Shown here: piece after piece, positions 34,437 to 46,428 of the stretch
Numbering within the stretch: position 1 is the stretch's first letter
Layout of the letters: every line of letters begins with the position of its first letter
Source of the DNA: Ovis canadensis
Taxonomy: Eukaryota > Chordata > Mammalia > Artiodactyla > Bovidae
Direction of reading: 5' to 3'
Length of the DNA stretch: 64,000 nucleotides
NCBI RefSeq assembly: GCF_042477335.2
Contig: NC_091248.1
Location: 121,790,501-121,854,500, forward strand
Made by a program: the position numbers and the translations under genes
The notes under the pieces: generated by a model
What the model was told of the DNA's origin: nothing
Seen by the model: the letters and a program-made list of their open reading frames with translations, nothing else
The model's database searches: none

Positions 34437-34840
34437 TGTCAGTAATTTTTAAGGCTCCCCTGGTACAAGATTTTAGAACCATGACTCTAATGAATATATA
34501 TCACATTAAAATCAATATAAACATTGCAAAAATCAACTGTATTAAAAAACCCTTTAGATTTTCAAAGAATCAACATCACTAGGACTCATTATTTTACCAC
34601 AATACATTTAAAATTAACAAAGAGATAATACAAATATTTGGAAACCAAAAATATACTTCTGCATAATTTATGTTTTATTGACAATGTTAATGATAACATT
34701 TCTGGATAACAAGCAAGATGTATAACTAAAATGGTATTATAAAGTGCCAATTATTTTTAAAAAACACACTTAATAATCAGCTCAGGAATATACAATGACC
34801 AAGAATTAAAATAATGAGAGAGTATAATTTATTTAAGACC
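34437..34840. other. No recognised gene; possibly old L1
   Basis: AT-rich sequence with a faint resemblance to old L1 ORF2 (about 34600-34800), not enough to call. Confidence 0.35.
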
Positions 34841-36456
34841 AGACAGAAGAGGTGGCAAGAATACATGGAAGCACTTACAAAAAAGATCTTCACCACCCGG
34901 ATAATCATGATGATGTGATCACTCATCTAGAGTCAGACATCTTGGAATGTGAAGTCAAGTGGGCCTTAGAAAGCATCACTATGAGCAAAGCTAGTGGAGG
35001 TGATGGAATTCCAGTTGAGCTGTTTCAAATCCTGAAATATGATGCTGTGAAAGGGCTGCACTCAATATGCCAGCAAATGTGGAAAACTCAGCAGTGGCCA
35101 CAGGACTGGAAAAGATCAGTTTTCATTCCAATTCCAAAGGAAGGCAATGCCAAAGAATGCTCAAACTACCCCACAATTGCACTCATCTCACAGGCTACTA
35201 AAGCAGTGCTCAAAATTCTCCAAGCCAGGCTTCAGCAATACGTGAACTGTGAACTCCCTGATGTTCAAGCTGGTTTTGGAAAAGGCAGAGGAACCAGAGA
35301 TCAAATTGCCAACATCCGCTGGATCATGGAAAAAGCAAGAGAGTTCCAGAAAAACATCTATTTCTGCTTTATTGACTATGCCAAAGCCTTTGACTGTGTG
35401 GATCATAAGAAACTGTGGAAAATTCAGAAAGAGATGGGAATACCAGACCACCTGACCTGCCACTTGAGAAATCTGTATTCAGGTCAGGAAGCAACAGTTA
35501 GAACTGGACATGGAACAACAGACTGGTTCCAAATAGGAAAAGGAGTTTGTCAAGGCTGTATATTGTCACCCTGCTTATTTAACTTATATGCAGAGTACAT
35601 CATGAGAAACGCTGGACTGGAAGAAACACAAGCTGGAATCAAGATTGCCAGGAGAAATATCAATAACCTCAGATATGCAGATGACACCACCCTTATGGCA
35701 GAAAGTGAAGAGGAGCTAAAAAGCCTCTTGATGAATGTGAAAGAGGAGAGCGAAAAAGTTGGCTTAAAGCTCAGCATTCAGAAAACGAAGATCATGGCAT
35801 CTGGTCCCATCACTCCATGGGAAATAGATGGAGAAACAGTGGAAACAATGTCAGACTTTATATTTTTGGGCTCCAAAATCACTGCAGATGGTGATTGCAG
35901 CCATGAAATTAAAAGACGCTTAGTCCTTGGAAGGAAAGTTATGACCAACCTAGATAGCATGTTGAAAATCAGAGATATTACTTTGCTGACTAAGGTCCAT
36001 CTAGTCAAGGCAATGGTTTTTCCTGTGGTCATGTATGGATGTGAGAGTTGGACTGTGAAGAAGGCTGAGCACCAAAGAATTGATGCTTTTGAATCATGGT
36101 GTTGGAGAAGACTCTTGAGAGTCCCTTGGACTGCAAAGAGATCCAACCAGTCCATTCTGAAGGAGATCAACCCTGGGATTTCTCTGGAAGGAATGATGCT
36201 AAAGCTGAAGCTCCAGTACTTTGGCCACCTCATGCGAAGAGTTGACTCATTGGAAAAGACTCTAATGCTGGGAGGGATTGGGGGCAGGAGGAGAAGGGGA
36301 CGACCTAGGATGAAATGGCTAGATGGCATCACAGACTCAATGGACGTGAGTCTGAGTGAACTCTGGGAGTTGGTGATGGACAGGGAGGCCTGGCGTGCTG
36401 CGATTCATGGGGTCGCAAAGAGTCAGACACGACTGAGCGACTGAACTGAACTGAAC
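34841..36456 (+). mobile_element. BovB fragment with unbroken 530-codon RT frame
   Basis: 5'-truncated BovB starting just after the endonuclease-RT linker. Frame 34852-36444 is open for 530 codons to the normal stop (GACTGA). It holds FIDYAKAFD at residues 173-181, [11 protein letters not shown] at 234-244 and YADD at 275-278, so all catalytic aspartates are kept, plus the complete C-terminal region through the [14 protein letters not shown] block. The first codons are out of register with other copies because of a small indel near 34866, and the frame opens with GTG, so natural initiation is doubtful. There is no endonuclease domain and no BovB 5' UTR. The long frame probably reflects a recent insertion rather than selection. 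Confidence 0.95.
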
Positions 36457-36869
36457 TTACTTGTAAAGTAAGGAATTATAAACATCATTAGAATAAAAAC
36501 CTAGTTCTTTTTACAAATGCCACTAAAATAGATAAGACTGATGACAAAAGAGGGAAAAGTTCTATATATACAATATTAGTAATAAAATGTAATATGATCC
36601 CAAATAAAAAATTTTTAAATGATAATATCAATATAGGGAGCAATTTCTTTCCAGTATGTGAGGGTATAATTTAGACACTTGCCACCAATAAGCCTTTAAC
36701 CAAACAAATTTGATGAGGAAAATCCTATATCAGACCTCTTGCAGGTCATCACTCTCAGAGTAAAAGGTAATTGCCCTATTATTTTCTTAATTTGTTGCTG
36801 TGTACACTGAAACAACTCTAATTTAGGAAACTATATTCTACCTACTCTATTATTTGAATATAGGAATGG
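36457..36869. other. No recognised feature
   Basis: AT-rich spacer. Confidence 0.5.
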
Positions 36870-37082
36870 TATTTTTGTTGTTCAGTTGCTAAGTCGTGTC
36901 TGACTCTTTGCCACCCCATGGACTGTAGCTTGCCAGTCTCTTCTGTCCTTGGGATTTTCTAGGCATGAATACTGGAGTGGGTTGCTCCTACTCCAGGGCA
37001 TCTTTCCTACTCAGGGATCGAACCCAGGTCTCCATTGCAGGTGGATTTTTTTTTTTACTGCTGTGCCACCTGGGTAGCCCAT
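36870..37082 (-). mobile_element. Bov-tA SINE
   Basis: Minus-orientation Bov-tA starting at gttgttcagttgc. The head at the right carries an extra T-run (37048-37057). Confidence 0.88.
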
Positions 37083-40000
37083 AGTGACGTGAAATCAGTT
37101 AATTTCCATTTCAGGAAGAAGAGAAAATAATAGTAGTTACAGACCTAGGGGGAACCTTGGTCTTTCTTCCCACAACCCCCTGGGGTCAGAATCTCTGGAA
37201 GCTAAAGAACAGGATTTAACAAGTCCCTCTGGGATAGCTTATCCTCTTTCCTGACTTCTCTACATATTCTCTATAGCTTCTGTAGATCCTGCTACCTGGT
37301 CTCACTCTATGAATTGCATTCCTTGTGGTGACGATGGAAAAAATATATGGGATACCTGTTCAGGTGAGGTGTAATATAAAACTCAAACAGTACTAGAGAC
37401 GATGCGAATAATATGTGGGTCTCACGTGCCCTGAATACTACTTAATGTATTTGGTGGGTTAAAGAAGGGGGAAATGTCAGAGTTCTTGAAACCAGAAACA
37501 AGTATAGCTCTCGAGAGCCCCCTTTCCCTCGAAGAAACAGGCAGTGGTGTGCAGTGGATCTTTATCCCTCCCTTACATCAAACTCTCAGAAGTGTATTTA
37601 AAGGTAGTTGAGCTAGGAGAGAATCATCTCTTTTGAGAGCTATCTTGTTGCCTTTATGGAGACAATTTCTTTTCTCAGATAATCCTTGGATGAAAAGAAT
37701 TTCAACACTGATTTACAGGTGCTATTTATTATACTTTATGGGTGTACTGTCCCTTTACCCAATTCATGCTCATCTTATCTTCTCATATTTAGCTGTGAAT
37801 TTGAAGTAAGTTTGTTATATCATCTAGCCTTTTTTCGTTATATAATTTCTGATAGATTGTAATGAAAAATCACGGTGTTAAATGTAGTTGTTATTATCTG
37901 CTAATAGCAAATTTCTTCTATTTATGGATAGCTAATAGGAAAATTTTCAAAGTCATCATCTGTTTCAGAAACAACTAATATAGGTTATTACATTGATGCA
38001 TTTAGTATTGAATTTCTTATTTAAAGTATAGGATAAATAGCTGTTTGAGAGATTTCCTTACAAACCTTTCTATTACCTCATGAAGTTAAGTAATGTCTTC
38101 ATGAACTAATGGGCCAAATTGACTGCAAAAAGAGTTTGTTACAGAGGCGTGTCCTGAAGGTTTTATTTTTAACATGAACTTTCTTTTGTTGAGTCGTTAA
38201 ATATGAGAAATTTCATCTCTGTGAGTTCTTTTAACAGTCTTATCATTCCAAGCAGGTTGTACACATCAGCAGACAGGGACTATCTTGTATATACTTAGGT
38301 GAAACATGTAGCAAGACACAGAATGTGTTCAGTAAATATCTGTAGATTTTATGTTTTGTGTTTTAGCTACTTGCAGATAGGAGGAAGATGAGGTGCCCAC
38401 TTGGTGATTCTTCTACTTGAGTTTCTTGTGTGCTTCAGTATGTGGCATTTTATAAATAACATTGCTAACTTAAGTGGCCCCAGGTATTACAAGGAAGTTG
38501 AAGTGAAAATGGTTAACACTTCTCTATACATTGAAGGCTGATGAATCCTATAGTTGGAAAAGACCTTAGCATAACACAAGGAATCCCATCTTGAATAGAT
38601 GATTAATCAATCTTTGATTTAAAACTGGCTGGCATAAAGTTAAGTCCTAATACATCAACCAGTTTTCAAAGAGGTGATTATAATTGTTATAAAGTTATTT
38701 CTTAATAAGACAAAATCATCACCTCCTAGCAATTTCTACTATGAATTTGATTCATCCTTTGAAGTAGGGTGAAAGTTTATCAACTTTTGTTTAGGAAGCC
38801 TTTCAAATATTAACTTATCAGAAAAATTTAATGGGGACTTACAGAGAAGAACTGAATTAGGAATTTTTTTAGATTGATATTTTAGTGAAATTCAGATGGA
38901 TTCTGGACTGATGAAGGCTATAGCGTCAGACAGGCAAGAAAACAGACAGTGGTTTAAAAGTTACAATGGTTCAAACCTACTCTACTATAGAATGATTTTT
39001 AAAAATGTGATAAGCCACAACAAACTAAAGATTCATGATAAATAGTAACTTTTACATTAGAGTTGAAGATATAAAATATATAAAAGATTCTGTGACAACG
39101 ACTCTACAGTTAGGGCTTTAGCTCTAATCTTGGATATAAATCAATATTTTTTAAATCCCAGGTGATGACCCATCACGAAATCATTCAGCCAGCATTTTTA
39201 CTAATGAAATAGAGTGAAATAATATAGAAAAGAAAATACCAAATACATGGCACAGAGTGGGGATTCAAAAAATATATATGTGTGTTTATATATATATATA
39301 TATACACACATATATATATATTCATGTATATATGTTCCCAGAAGATGTTTTACTGTATGATATAGTAAAACTATTGGGAAAACTCAAGCATAGATAAATA
39401 TAGATATATGTATGTGTATATATATAAACATATGAATGTGGTAGATATCTCTGTGTATATATGTGTATATGTGTAAACATACTTAAAGATATAGAGTATA
39501 AATATTCATGTAGAATATAAGAGGGGCAACAGGGGTAATGTAATGATCGTGAGACAGCGTGATCAGAATACCCATTGTGGGTACAAAAATCAAAAGACAA
39601 AGGTCTCTACTTTAAACCTAACTGAAGTTGTAACAAACTGCTTGCCATGCTCTTGAATTAGTTGTGTTATGCTATCAGTAGAGATCACAAGCCCACAAGT
39701 AAGTCACTTATGAAAGGCACACATTTGTGAGACAGCCTGATAGATGAATCACTGACGTGTTCCTCATTCTTCTCCTTCCTTCATATATAGATGTAAAGAC
39801 AGTAGTGCAAATTTACATACATGTATATATGTACACAGCAGCACAGGAGTACACGCGGGCAAACCTCTGATAAAATCAGCACAGGCTGAGAAAAACTCCA
39901 CTGCTAGGAAGGCAATTTAAGTATTAATATATTTTGAGCTGTGATAAAAGTTGGTTTGGGAGTAAAGATTTATTGAATACTAGGCCTTCCAAATATTAGC

Positions 40001-40120
40001 ATTTAGCATACCGCAGTGAAAATGTTCCTTCTGTCTCATGTGGCATGCCTAGTTTTCATTTATTAAATGACTAACAGGACAAAAATATCATTGAAGATGT
40101 TTTATTAGGGAATAAGCAGT
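37083..40120. other. Low-repeat region upstream of second OR gene
   Basis: Three kilobases with no recognisable coding sequence. Probable ancient repeats are an L2/MIR-like 3' end near 38270-38345 (gacagggactatcttg ... cagtaaatatctg) and an old mammalian repeat near 38535-38770. A TA/TATG-rich low-complexity block spans about 39270-39480. OR promoter and 5' exon(s) may lie here. Confidence 0.45.
39270..39480. repeat. TATA/TATG low-complexity block
   Basis: Repeated (TA)n, tatg and tgtgta units over about 210 bp, including pure (TA)n at 39292-39302 and 39311-39320. Likely unstable between individuals. The 92-codon minus ORF across it is a repeat translation. Confidence 0.85.
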
Positions 40121-40201
40121 GACTGACAAAGATTCAGCATGTTAAAGCTCTTCTCTTGGACATTCCAGTTTGGCAAGATTCATTGTCTGTGTCACAGGGA
40201 A

Positions 40202-41131
40202 ATGGAGGGAAATCAGACCTCTGTCACAGAGTTCATCCTATTGGGATTCCCCCTTAACACAAGGACTCAGATGCTCCTCTTTGGGCTCTTCTCCCTGTTC
40301 TATGTCCTCACCCTACTGGGGAATGGGGTCATCCTGGGGCTCATCTTACTGGACTCCAGACTGCACACCCCCATGTACTTCTTCCTGTCACATCTGGCCA
40401 TTGTTGACATGGCCTACGCCTGCAGCACGGTGCCCCAGATGCTGGTCAACCTCCTGAGTCCAGCCAAGCCCATCCCCTTTGCTGGCTGCATCACACAGAC
40501 CTTTCTCTTTCTGAGTTTCGCTCACACTGAGTGTCTGCTCCTGGTGGTGATGTCCTATGATCGGTATGTGGCCATCTGCCACCCCCTCCATTATTCGGTC
40601 ATCATGAGCTGGAGAGTCTGCATCACGCTGACAGTGACATCTTGGGTTTTCGGAGTCCTCCTAGCCCTAGTCCACCTGGTGTTACTCCTACCATTACCCT
40701 TCTGTGGGCCGCATCAAATTAATCACTTTTTCTGTGAAATCATAGCTGTTCTCAAGCTGGCCTGTGCAGACACCCACATTAATGAGACCATGGTTTTGGC
40801 TGGGGCAGTGTCTGTGCTGGTGGGACCTTTCTCCTTGATTGTGGTGTCTTATATTCATATTCTATGTGCCATCCTAAAGATCCGGTCAGGAGAAGGGCGC
40901 CAGAAAGCCTTCTCCACCTGCTCATCCCACCTCTGTGTTTTTGGGCTCTTTTATGGCACAGCCATTATCATGTATGTTGGGCCTCAATATGGGCACTCTA
41001 AGGAAGGGAAAAAATACCTTTTGCTGTTTCATAGCCTTTTCAATCCCATGCTCAACCCCCTGATCTATAGTCTGAGGAATAAAGAGGTCAAAGCTGCTCT
41101 GAAGAGAATGCTTGATAAAGAGAGAAGTTGA
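40202..41131 (+). CDS. OR2A25-like: Olfactory receptor, OR2A25-like, intact
   Basis: A 309-residue class II odorant receptor, uninterrupted. Features: N-glycosylation site N4-Q-T; GN at 40-41; LHTPMYFFL at 54-62; Cys96; DRY at 120-122 in MSYDRYVAICHP; loop-2 cysteines at 168, 178 and 188; KAFSTCSSH at 235-243; NPLIY at 285-289. The frame is open from an ATG at 40139, giving a 21-residue extension. I chose 40202 because the MEGNQT start matches family N-termini and the extension is not receptor-like. The LVNLLSPAKPIPFAG stretch and the GTAIIMYVGP...KKYLLLFHSLFNPM segment match human OR2A25 as I remember it. It would signal through Golf in olfactory cilia; ligand unknown. Same strand as its neighbours, 14.1 kb after the first gene. 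Confidence 0.94.
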   Translation: MEGNQTSVTEFILLGFPLNTRTQMLLFGLFSLFYVLTLLGNGVILGLILLDSRLHTPMYFFLSHLAIVDMAYACSTVPQMLVNLLSPAKPIPFAGCITQTFLFLSFAHTECLLLVVMSYDRYVAICHPLHYSVIMSWRVCITLTVTSWVFGVLLALVHLVLLLPLPFCGPHQINHFFCEIIAVLKLACADTHINETMVLAGAVSVLVGPFSLIVVSYIHILCAILKIRSGEGRQKAFSTCSSHLCVFGLFYGTAIIMYVGPQYGHSKEGKKYLLLFHSLFNPMLNPLIYSLRNKEVKAALKRMLDKERS

Positions 41132-41148
41132 CAAAAAACTTAAAGAAT

Positions 41149-41154
41149 AATAAA
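41149..41154 (+). promoter_or_regulatory. Candidate poly(A) signal for second OR
   Basis: AATAAA only 18 bp after the stop codon. Very close, so a downstream signal may be the real one. Confidence 0.3.
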
Positions 41155-41305
41155 GTGACTAAGTTTAAAGGGACCTAAGAGGTCATCTTGTCCAACAACT
41201 ACACAGATATCAAAACATGATCTACACAGACATCAAACTACAAAGATATCAAAAAGTCCTGAGATTGGGGCCCAAAATACATGATAATGGCTGTGCCATA
41301 ATTTG

Positions 41306-41525
41306 GTCATCTGATGCAAAGAGCTGACTCATTTGAAAAGACCCTGATGCTGGGAAAGATTGATGGCAGGAGGAGAAGGGGATGACGGAGGATGAGGTGG
41401 TTGGATGGCATCACCGACTCAATGGACATGAGTTTGGGTGAACTCCGGGAGCTGGTGATGGACAGGGAGGCCTGGTGTCTTGTGGTTCATGGGGTCGCAA
41501 AGAGCCAGCCGTGACTGAACTTATA
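41306..41525 (+). mobile_element. BovB 3' fragment (plus)
   Basis: Last 220 bp of BovB in an older, diverged form: agttgactca-type block (gagctgactcatttgaaaag), ggcaggaggagaaggggatg, and catggggtcgcaaagag. It ends without the full 3' repeat. It lies about 180 bp downstream of the second OR. A short old-repeat-like stretch (gggacctaagaggtcatc) precedes it near 41170. Confidence 0.88.
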
Positions 41526-42400
41526 CTGATAAAAGAGCCCAAAGGATCTCTCCTGAGCAGGCATTTTCTTCATCTTCTTCAAAGTCTCCTAAGGTTGTCT
41601 TCCAAGAAAGCCCAGTCCACATTTCTGGCTCTGGTAGTGAAGCTAGTGCTGCACAGGAAAATGCAAACAGCTTCCAAATAGCTGCACAGAGTGTATGCTT
41701 TTAATGTGGTTATGTGAAATATTCTGAATAAGAAGAAATAAGTGCGTATATTTTTTCCTCTGTTATCAGAACATATAGGCAAAATGTTTTGGAATAAAGC
41801 AAGGTATTTGTAGAATATTTAAGGTAAAGGAGTTGGGAGAGATTAATAACATAGTAGTTCAATATTTTAAATTCAGCCACTATCGTCTCTTTCAAAAATT
41901 GGTTTACACTTGAAATATTTCTTTACATTCCCATGATAGTGATGTTTCCTAAGGCATAACCAGCTTAAATGAAGTAAGAGCATGAGCCATGGCTTCAAGG
42001 GAAAGAGAATTAAGAATATAACTGTGATGCAATTAACAGCAACAGGAAAACACCAAACGATGTCATGCTAATAAATATATAGACATACCAGAGCTTTCTC
42101 AGTCAGTTTTTTCTCTACTTGTGGAGTGTGGGTGGCAATCCATGGATTGTGGAGGTGAGAGAAGAGAGCAGAATGGAAGTAGCATAGTCCTTCAAAGAAC
42201 TCTCTTTTTTTCCTCATTGGCTTGATCATGGGAAATGACCAAATGACCTTGTCTCTTATGGGAAATGATCAAAATTTGGAGAAAACACCCTAGCAAATAA
42301 GAACACACTGTAATTGTGAAGATTATTTGACCAGGGATACAAGAGCTACAACCTGTCAGAAATCATTTGATTTTAAATTGATATTTGAGTAAGTTTAATA
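41526..42400. other. No recognised gene
   Basis: Spacer. Frames of 61-68 codons have no recognisable domain. Confidence 0.5.
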
Positions 42401-43124
42401 TGGCAGAAAGTGAAGAGGAACTAAAGAGTCTCTTGATGAAAGTGAAAGTGGAGAGTGAAAAAGTTGGCTTAAAGCTCAACATTCAGAAAACGAAGATCAT
42501 GGCATCTGGTCCCATCACTTCATGGCAAATAGATGGGGAAACAGTGGAAATAGTGTCAGACTTTATTTTTCTGGGCTCCAAAATCATTGCAGATGGTGAT
42601 TGCAGCCATGAAATTAAGATGCTTAGTCCTTGGAAGGAAAGTTATGACCAACCTAGATAGCATGTTGAAAATCAGAGACATTACTTTGCCAACAAAGGTC
42701 CATCTAGTCAAGGCTATGGTTTTTCCAGTGGTCATGTATGGATGTGAGAGTTGGACTGTGAAGAAAGCTGAGCGCTGAAGAACTGATGCTTTCCCTTGGA
42801 CTGCAAAGAGATTCAACCAGTCCATTCTAAAGGAGATCAGTCCTGGGTGTTCATTGGAAGGATAGTGCTGAGGCTGAAACTCCAATACGCTGGCCACCTC
42901 ATGGGAAGAGTTGACTCACTGGAACAGACCCTGATGCTGGGAGGGATTGGGGGCAGGAGGAGAAGGGGACGACAGAGAATGAGATGTCTGGATGGCATCA
43001 CTGACTCGATGGACGTGAGTTTGAGTGAGCTCTGGGAGTTGGTGATGGACAAGCAGGCCTGGTGTGCTGTGATTCATGGGGTCACAAAGAGTCAGACATG
43101 ACTGAGCGACTGAGCTGAACTGAA
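42401..43124 (+). mobile_element. 5'-truncated BovB (plus) with deletions
   Basis: Starts immediately after the YADD region (atggcagaaagtgaagagg) and runs to the actgagctgaactgaa 3' end. Small deletions shift the frame near 42615 (in the 'gaaattaagatgctta' stretch), and a larger one near 42790 removes part of the 'gaactgtggtgttggagaagactc' block. Non-coding. Confidence 0.93.
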
Positions 43125-43479
43125 TCAAGCATGAAATGCTAACAATTATGAAGTGATAGAAAATAGTTAAGAAGTAATGGAAAAGGATATAGAGAGAGGC
43201 TTTTTTTGTTTTTTACCTCTCTTCTCAAATTACATAATTAAACCTTCTAAATATTTAAACTGTATATAAAGGAATTATTCAAATTTTAAAATGAGATCTG
43301 TTGTGAAGAAGTGTTTTTGAAGATGAAAACATATGAACTTCTCTCTTATAAAACAGCCCTTTTTAAGGATTTCCATTATGAAGGCATTTTATCCATTGCC
43401 AAAAAAAAGGTTTAAAAATATGCATGTTTTGAGTTCAGCTAGAGCTTGGTTTTTACAAAGGTCTTTCAGTAGCTATGTG

Positions 43480-43640
43480 TGCAACTTACCTAAATTCTTT
43501 AAAATTTAGTTATAGTATGTGTAAAAATTTCACTGATACTAAGCTCACAGGTTTGTTGTGAAGAGAAAATACCTATATGCAAAATGCTTGCCAGAATCCA
43601 TGACTCATAGTAAGAGCTCAACAAATGGTATTAATATCAC
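43480..43640 (+). mobile_element. MIR SINE remnant
   Basis: Block order: caacttacctaaattcttt, then gctcacaggtttgttgtgaag, then catagtaagagctcaacaaatgg, as in MIR. The flanks 43125-43479 and 43641-44040 hold nothing I recognise. Confidence 0.65.
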
Positions 43641-44039
43641 ATACAACATAAACTTAGCATATCTTTAAACAACAAGACCTATAACCTATAAATAAGACAG
43701 TAGCAAATTAGACTTCCCACTGTACTAGAAAGAACCAGGAATATTATAAAATTTAGCCTTTTACCTGATGCAAAATAATTTATGAAGTCCATGACTCATA
43801 ATGTCTTTACTTTGCAATCTTAATTTTCTAAAGAGATAATGAATAGTTAAAAATACATGAATAAATACAAGTCAAAATTGCTAAAATTCATTCACATGTA
43901 TGTACACTCACACACACATTTTGTGCTGTTAGGTCTGGAAATGAAAAAATGAAAAGGATACATTTTCTACTACGACTTTATTCACTCTCTAGCGGGAATA
44001 ACAGCAGATGAATAAATGAAATTAACCTTGCCACACACC

Positions 44040-44625
44040 AAGTTAGTTACTGGGCTCTGCAGAGTGTAGTGCTAATATAGCTCAGGAAAGTATAACTCAC
44101 TTAGAGTGAGAGTGGCTAAGAAAGACTTTCAGGAGAAGATCATCTTAAAGGATGAGTGAGAGTTAACCAGAAGTATGAGGTGGCATGGCACAACTACATA
44201 TTCTGTCTAATCAGTGGAAGGAGCAAAAGCCCAAAGGGAGTAAGCGACATGTATGGGGTGGGGGGAAACTACAAAGCTCAGGGTTTTTTGACAGAAAAAC
44301 ACGAAGCAAGGATTAATGAGAAGCAAGGTTGGAGAGAAAGCAGCATGGAAACACTCATATTCCAAGCTACTGGTCCAGATAGATGTCCTGTGTGAAATGT
44401 GAAGCCATTAGAGGGTTGTAAGTATGAAAATATCAAGTAGACAGACCTTAATTTAGGCTGGTTCTAGGGCTGTGTGGAGCGAGGATTTGAAGTATCCAAG
44501 CCGATATCAGAGAAATCAACTTAAAAGCTACTACCAGTCCAGGCAAGAATTGCTGGCTAGATGATGGCCTGGAGAAATACACATAGGTTAGAGCGGTAGT
44601 GATGGACCTGAGAGATAAGAAGGGA
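44040..44625 (+). mobile_element. Ancient LINE-like remnant, probably L2
   Basis: The order 'gtgaagccattagagggttgtaag', 'tgtgtggagcgaggatttgaag' and 'tagatgatggcctggagaaatac' is like the familiar old-repeat block I associate with L2. Highly diverged. No coding capacity. Confidence 0.4.
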
Positions 44626-44629
44626 AAAT

Positions 44630-45610
44630 GTTGTTCAGTTGCTCAGTCGTGTCCAACTCTCTGCAACCACATGAACTGCAGCACACCAGGCTTCCCTGTC
44701 CTTCACTATCTCCTGGGGTTTGCTCACACTCATGTCCATTGGACTGATGATGCCATCCAGCCATCTCATGCTCTCTCACTGCCTTCTCCTCGTGCCTTCA
44801 ATCTTTCCCAGCAGCAGGGTCTTTTCCATTGAGTCAGCTCTTCACATCAGGTGGCCAAAAATATGGGAGCTTCAGTTCCAGCATCAGTCCTTCCAATCAA
44901 TATTCATGGCTGATTTCCTTTGGATTGACTGGTTTGATCTCCTTGCTGTCCAAGGGACTCTTCAGAGTCTTCTCCAGCACCAGAATTCAAAAGCATTAAT
45001 TCTTAGGTACTCAGCTTTCTTTATGGTCCAACTCTCACATCCAGACATGACTACTGGAAAAACCATAGCTTTGACTAGATGGACCTTTGTCAGCAAAGCA
45101 GACTTTTTCTGCTTTTTAATATGCTGCCTAGGTTGGTCATAGCTTTTCTTCCAAAGAGCAAGCGTCTTTTAATTTCATGGCTGCAGTGATTTTTGAGCCA
45201 TTTTGGTCTGCCACTGTTTCCATTGTTTCCCCATCTATTTGCCATGAAGTGATGGGACTAGATGCCATGATCTTTGTTTTTTGAATGTTGAGTTTTAAGC
45301 CAGCGTTTTTACTCTCCTCTTTCACTTTCATTAAGAGACTCTTCAGTTCCCTCTTCGCTTTCTGCCCTAAGGTTGGTGTCATCTGCATATCTGAGGTTAC
45401 TGGTATTTCTTCCAGCAATCTTGATCCAGTTTGTGCTCTATCCAGTCCAGCATTTCACATGATGTACTCTGCATATAGGTTAAATAAGCAGGGTGACAAA
45501 ATGTAGTCTTGACGTACTCCTTTCCCAATTTGGAACCAGTCTGTTGTTCCATGTCTAGTTCTAACTTGCTTCTTGACCTGCATACAGATTTCTCAGGAGG
45601 CAGGTAGGAT
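44630..45610 (-). mobile_element. Old 5'-truncated BovB (minus)
   Basis: Diverged BovB from its 3' end (gttgttcagttgctcag) to the middle of the reverse transcriptase near 45610. Several indels; the frames at 45418-45137 and 45678-45397 are remnants. It is the older subfamily type, like the fragment at 29175. Confidence 0.88.
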
Positions 45611-46038
45611 TGTTTAAGTCCCTGCCAGAGGCAGCAAGGGTCCAGGAGAGCTGTCTCACTGCTCCTGGATCCAGACACAACAGTTCTTGAGCGCTCATCT
45701 CTCCTTGCTCAACCTTATGTGATATTTTTATGCAGTTGCTTTGCACATTGTTCTCCAGCCAGACATACTGATGGGAAATGTTAGGGAAATATTCATATAT
45801 TTTAAGATTTATTCTCATTGTATCCAACAGCCCCCTGTCTGTGATTTCAAGCCAGAACGGGAAACTCAGTACATATATGCATCTGACCAACAATGTTTTC
45901 TTACTTGTCTTCCTTTTTCTATTTCAATGGGACCAGAAGAATAGAGTTTCTGCCTCTCTGAAAACAGAGAATACCCCTACATCTTAGGCTGGATTCTCTC
46001 TGCCACTAGATTTTTGCAACTTCAGTGGCTCCATTATC
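45611..46038. other. No recognised gene
   Basis: Frames at 45741-45944 and 45778-45987 overlap but show no domain. The sequence looks intergenic, with no repeat family I can name. Confidence 0.4.
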
Positions 46039-46428
46039 CTGAAAGTGAAAGTGAGGTTGCTCAGTCGTGTCCGACTCTTTGCAACCCCATGGACTGTAAC
46101 TTATCAGGCTTATCTGTCCATGGGATTTTCCAGGCAATAGTACTGGAGTGGATTGCCGTTTCCTTCTCCAGCGGATCTTCCCCACCCAGGGATCAAACCC
46201 AGGTCTCCCACATTGTAGACAGACGCTTACCGTCACTCAGTCATTTCCCACTCTGTGACCCCATGGACTGTAGCCCACCAGGCTCCTCTGTCCGTGGAAT
46301 TCTCCAGGCAAGAATACTGCAGTGGATAGCCATCCCCTTCTCCATGAGATCTTCCCAACCCAGGGATCAAACCCAGGTCTCCACATTGCAGACAAATTCC
46401 TTACATCTGAGCCACCAGGCAAGCACCA
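46039..46428 (-). mobile_element. Two Bov-tA SINEs in tandem (dimer)
   Basis: First unit 46039-46230 runs through the body but loses most of its tRNA-like head at acgcttaccg. It joins directly to a second unit, 46231-46428, beginning within the SINE tail (cactcagtcatttccc) and complete at its head. Both face the same way. Confidence 0.9.

Noticed and set aside
39270-39480. Possible origin or matrix-attachment site from extreme AT content
   Set aside because: Simple TA/TATG microsatellite-like sequence explains it.
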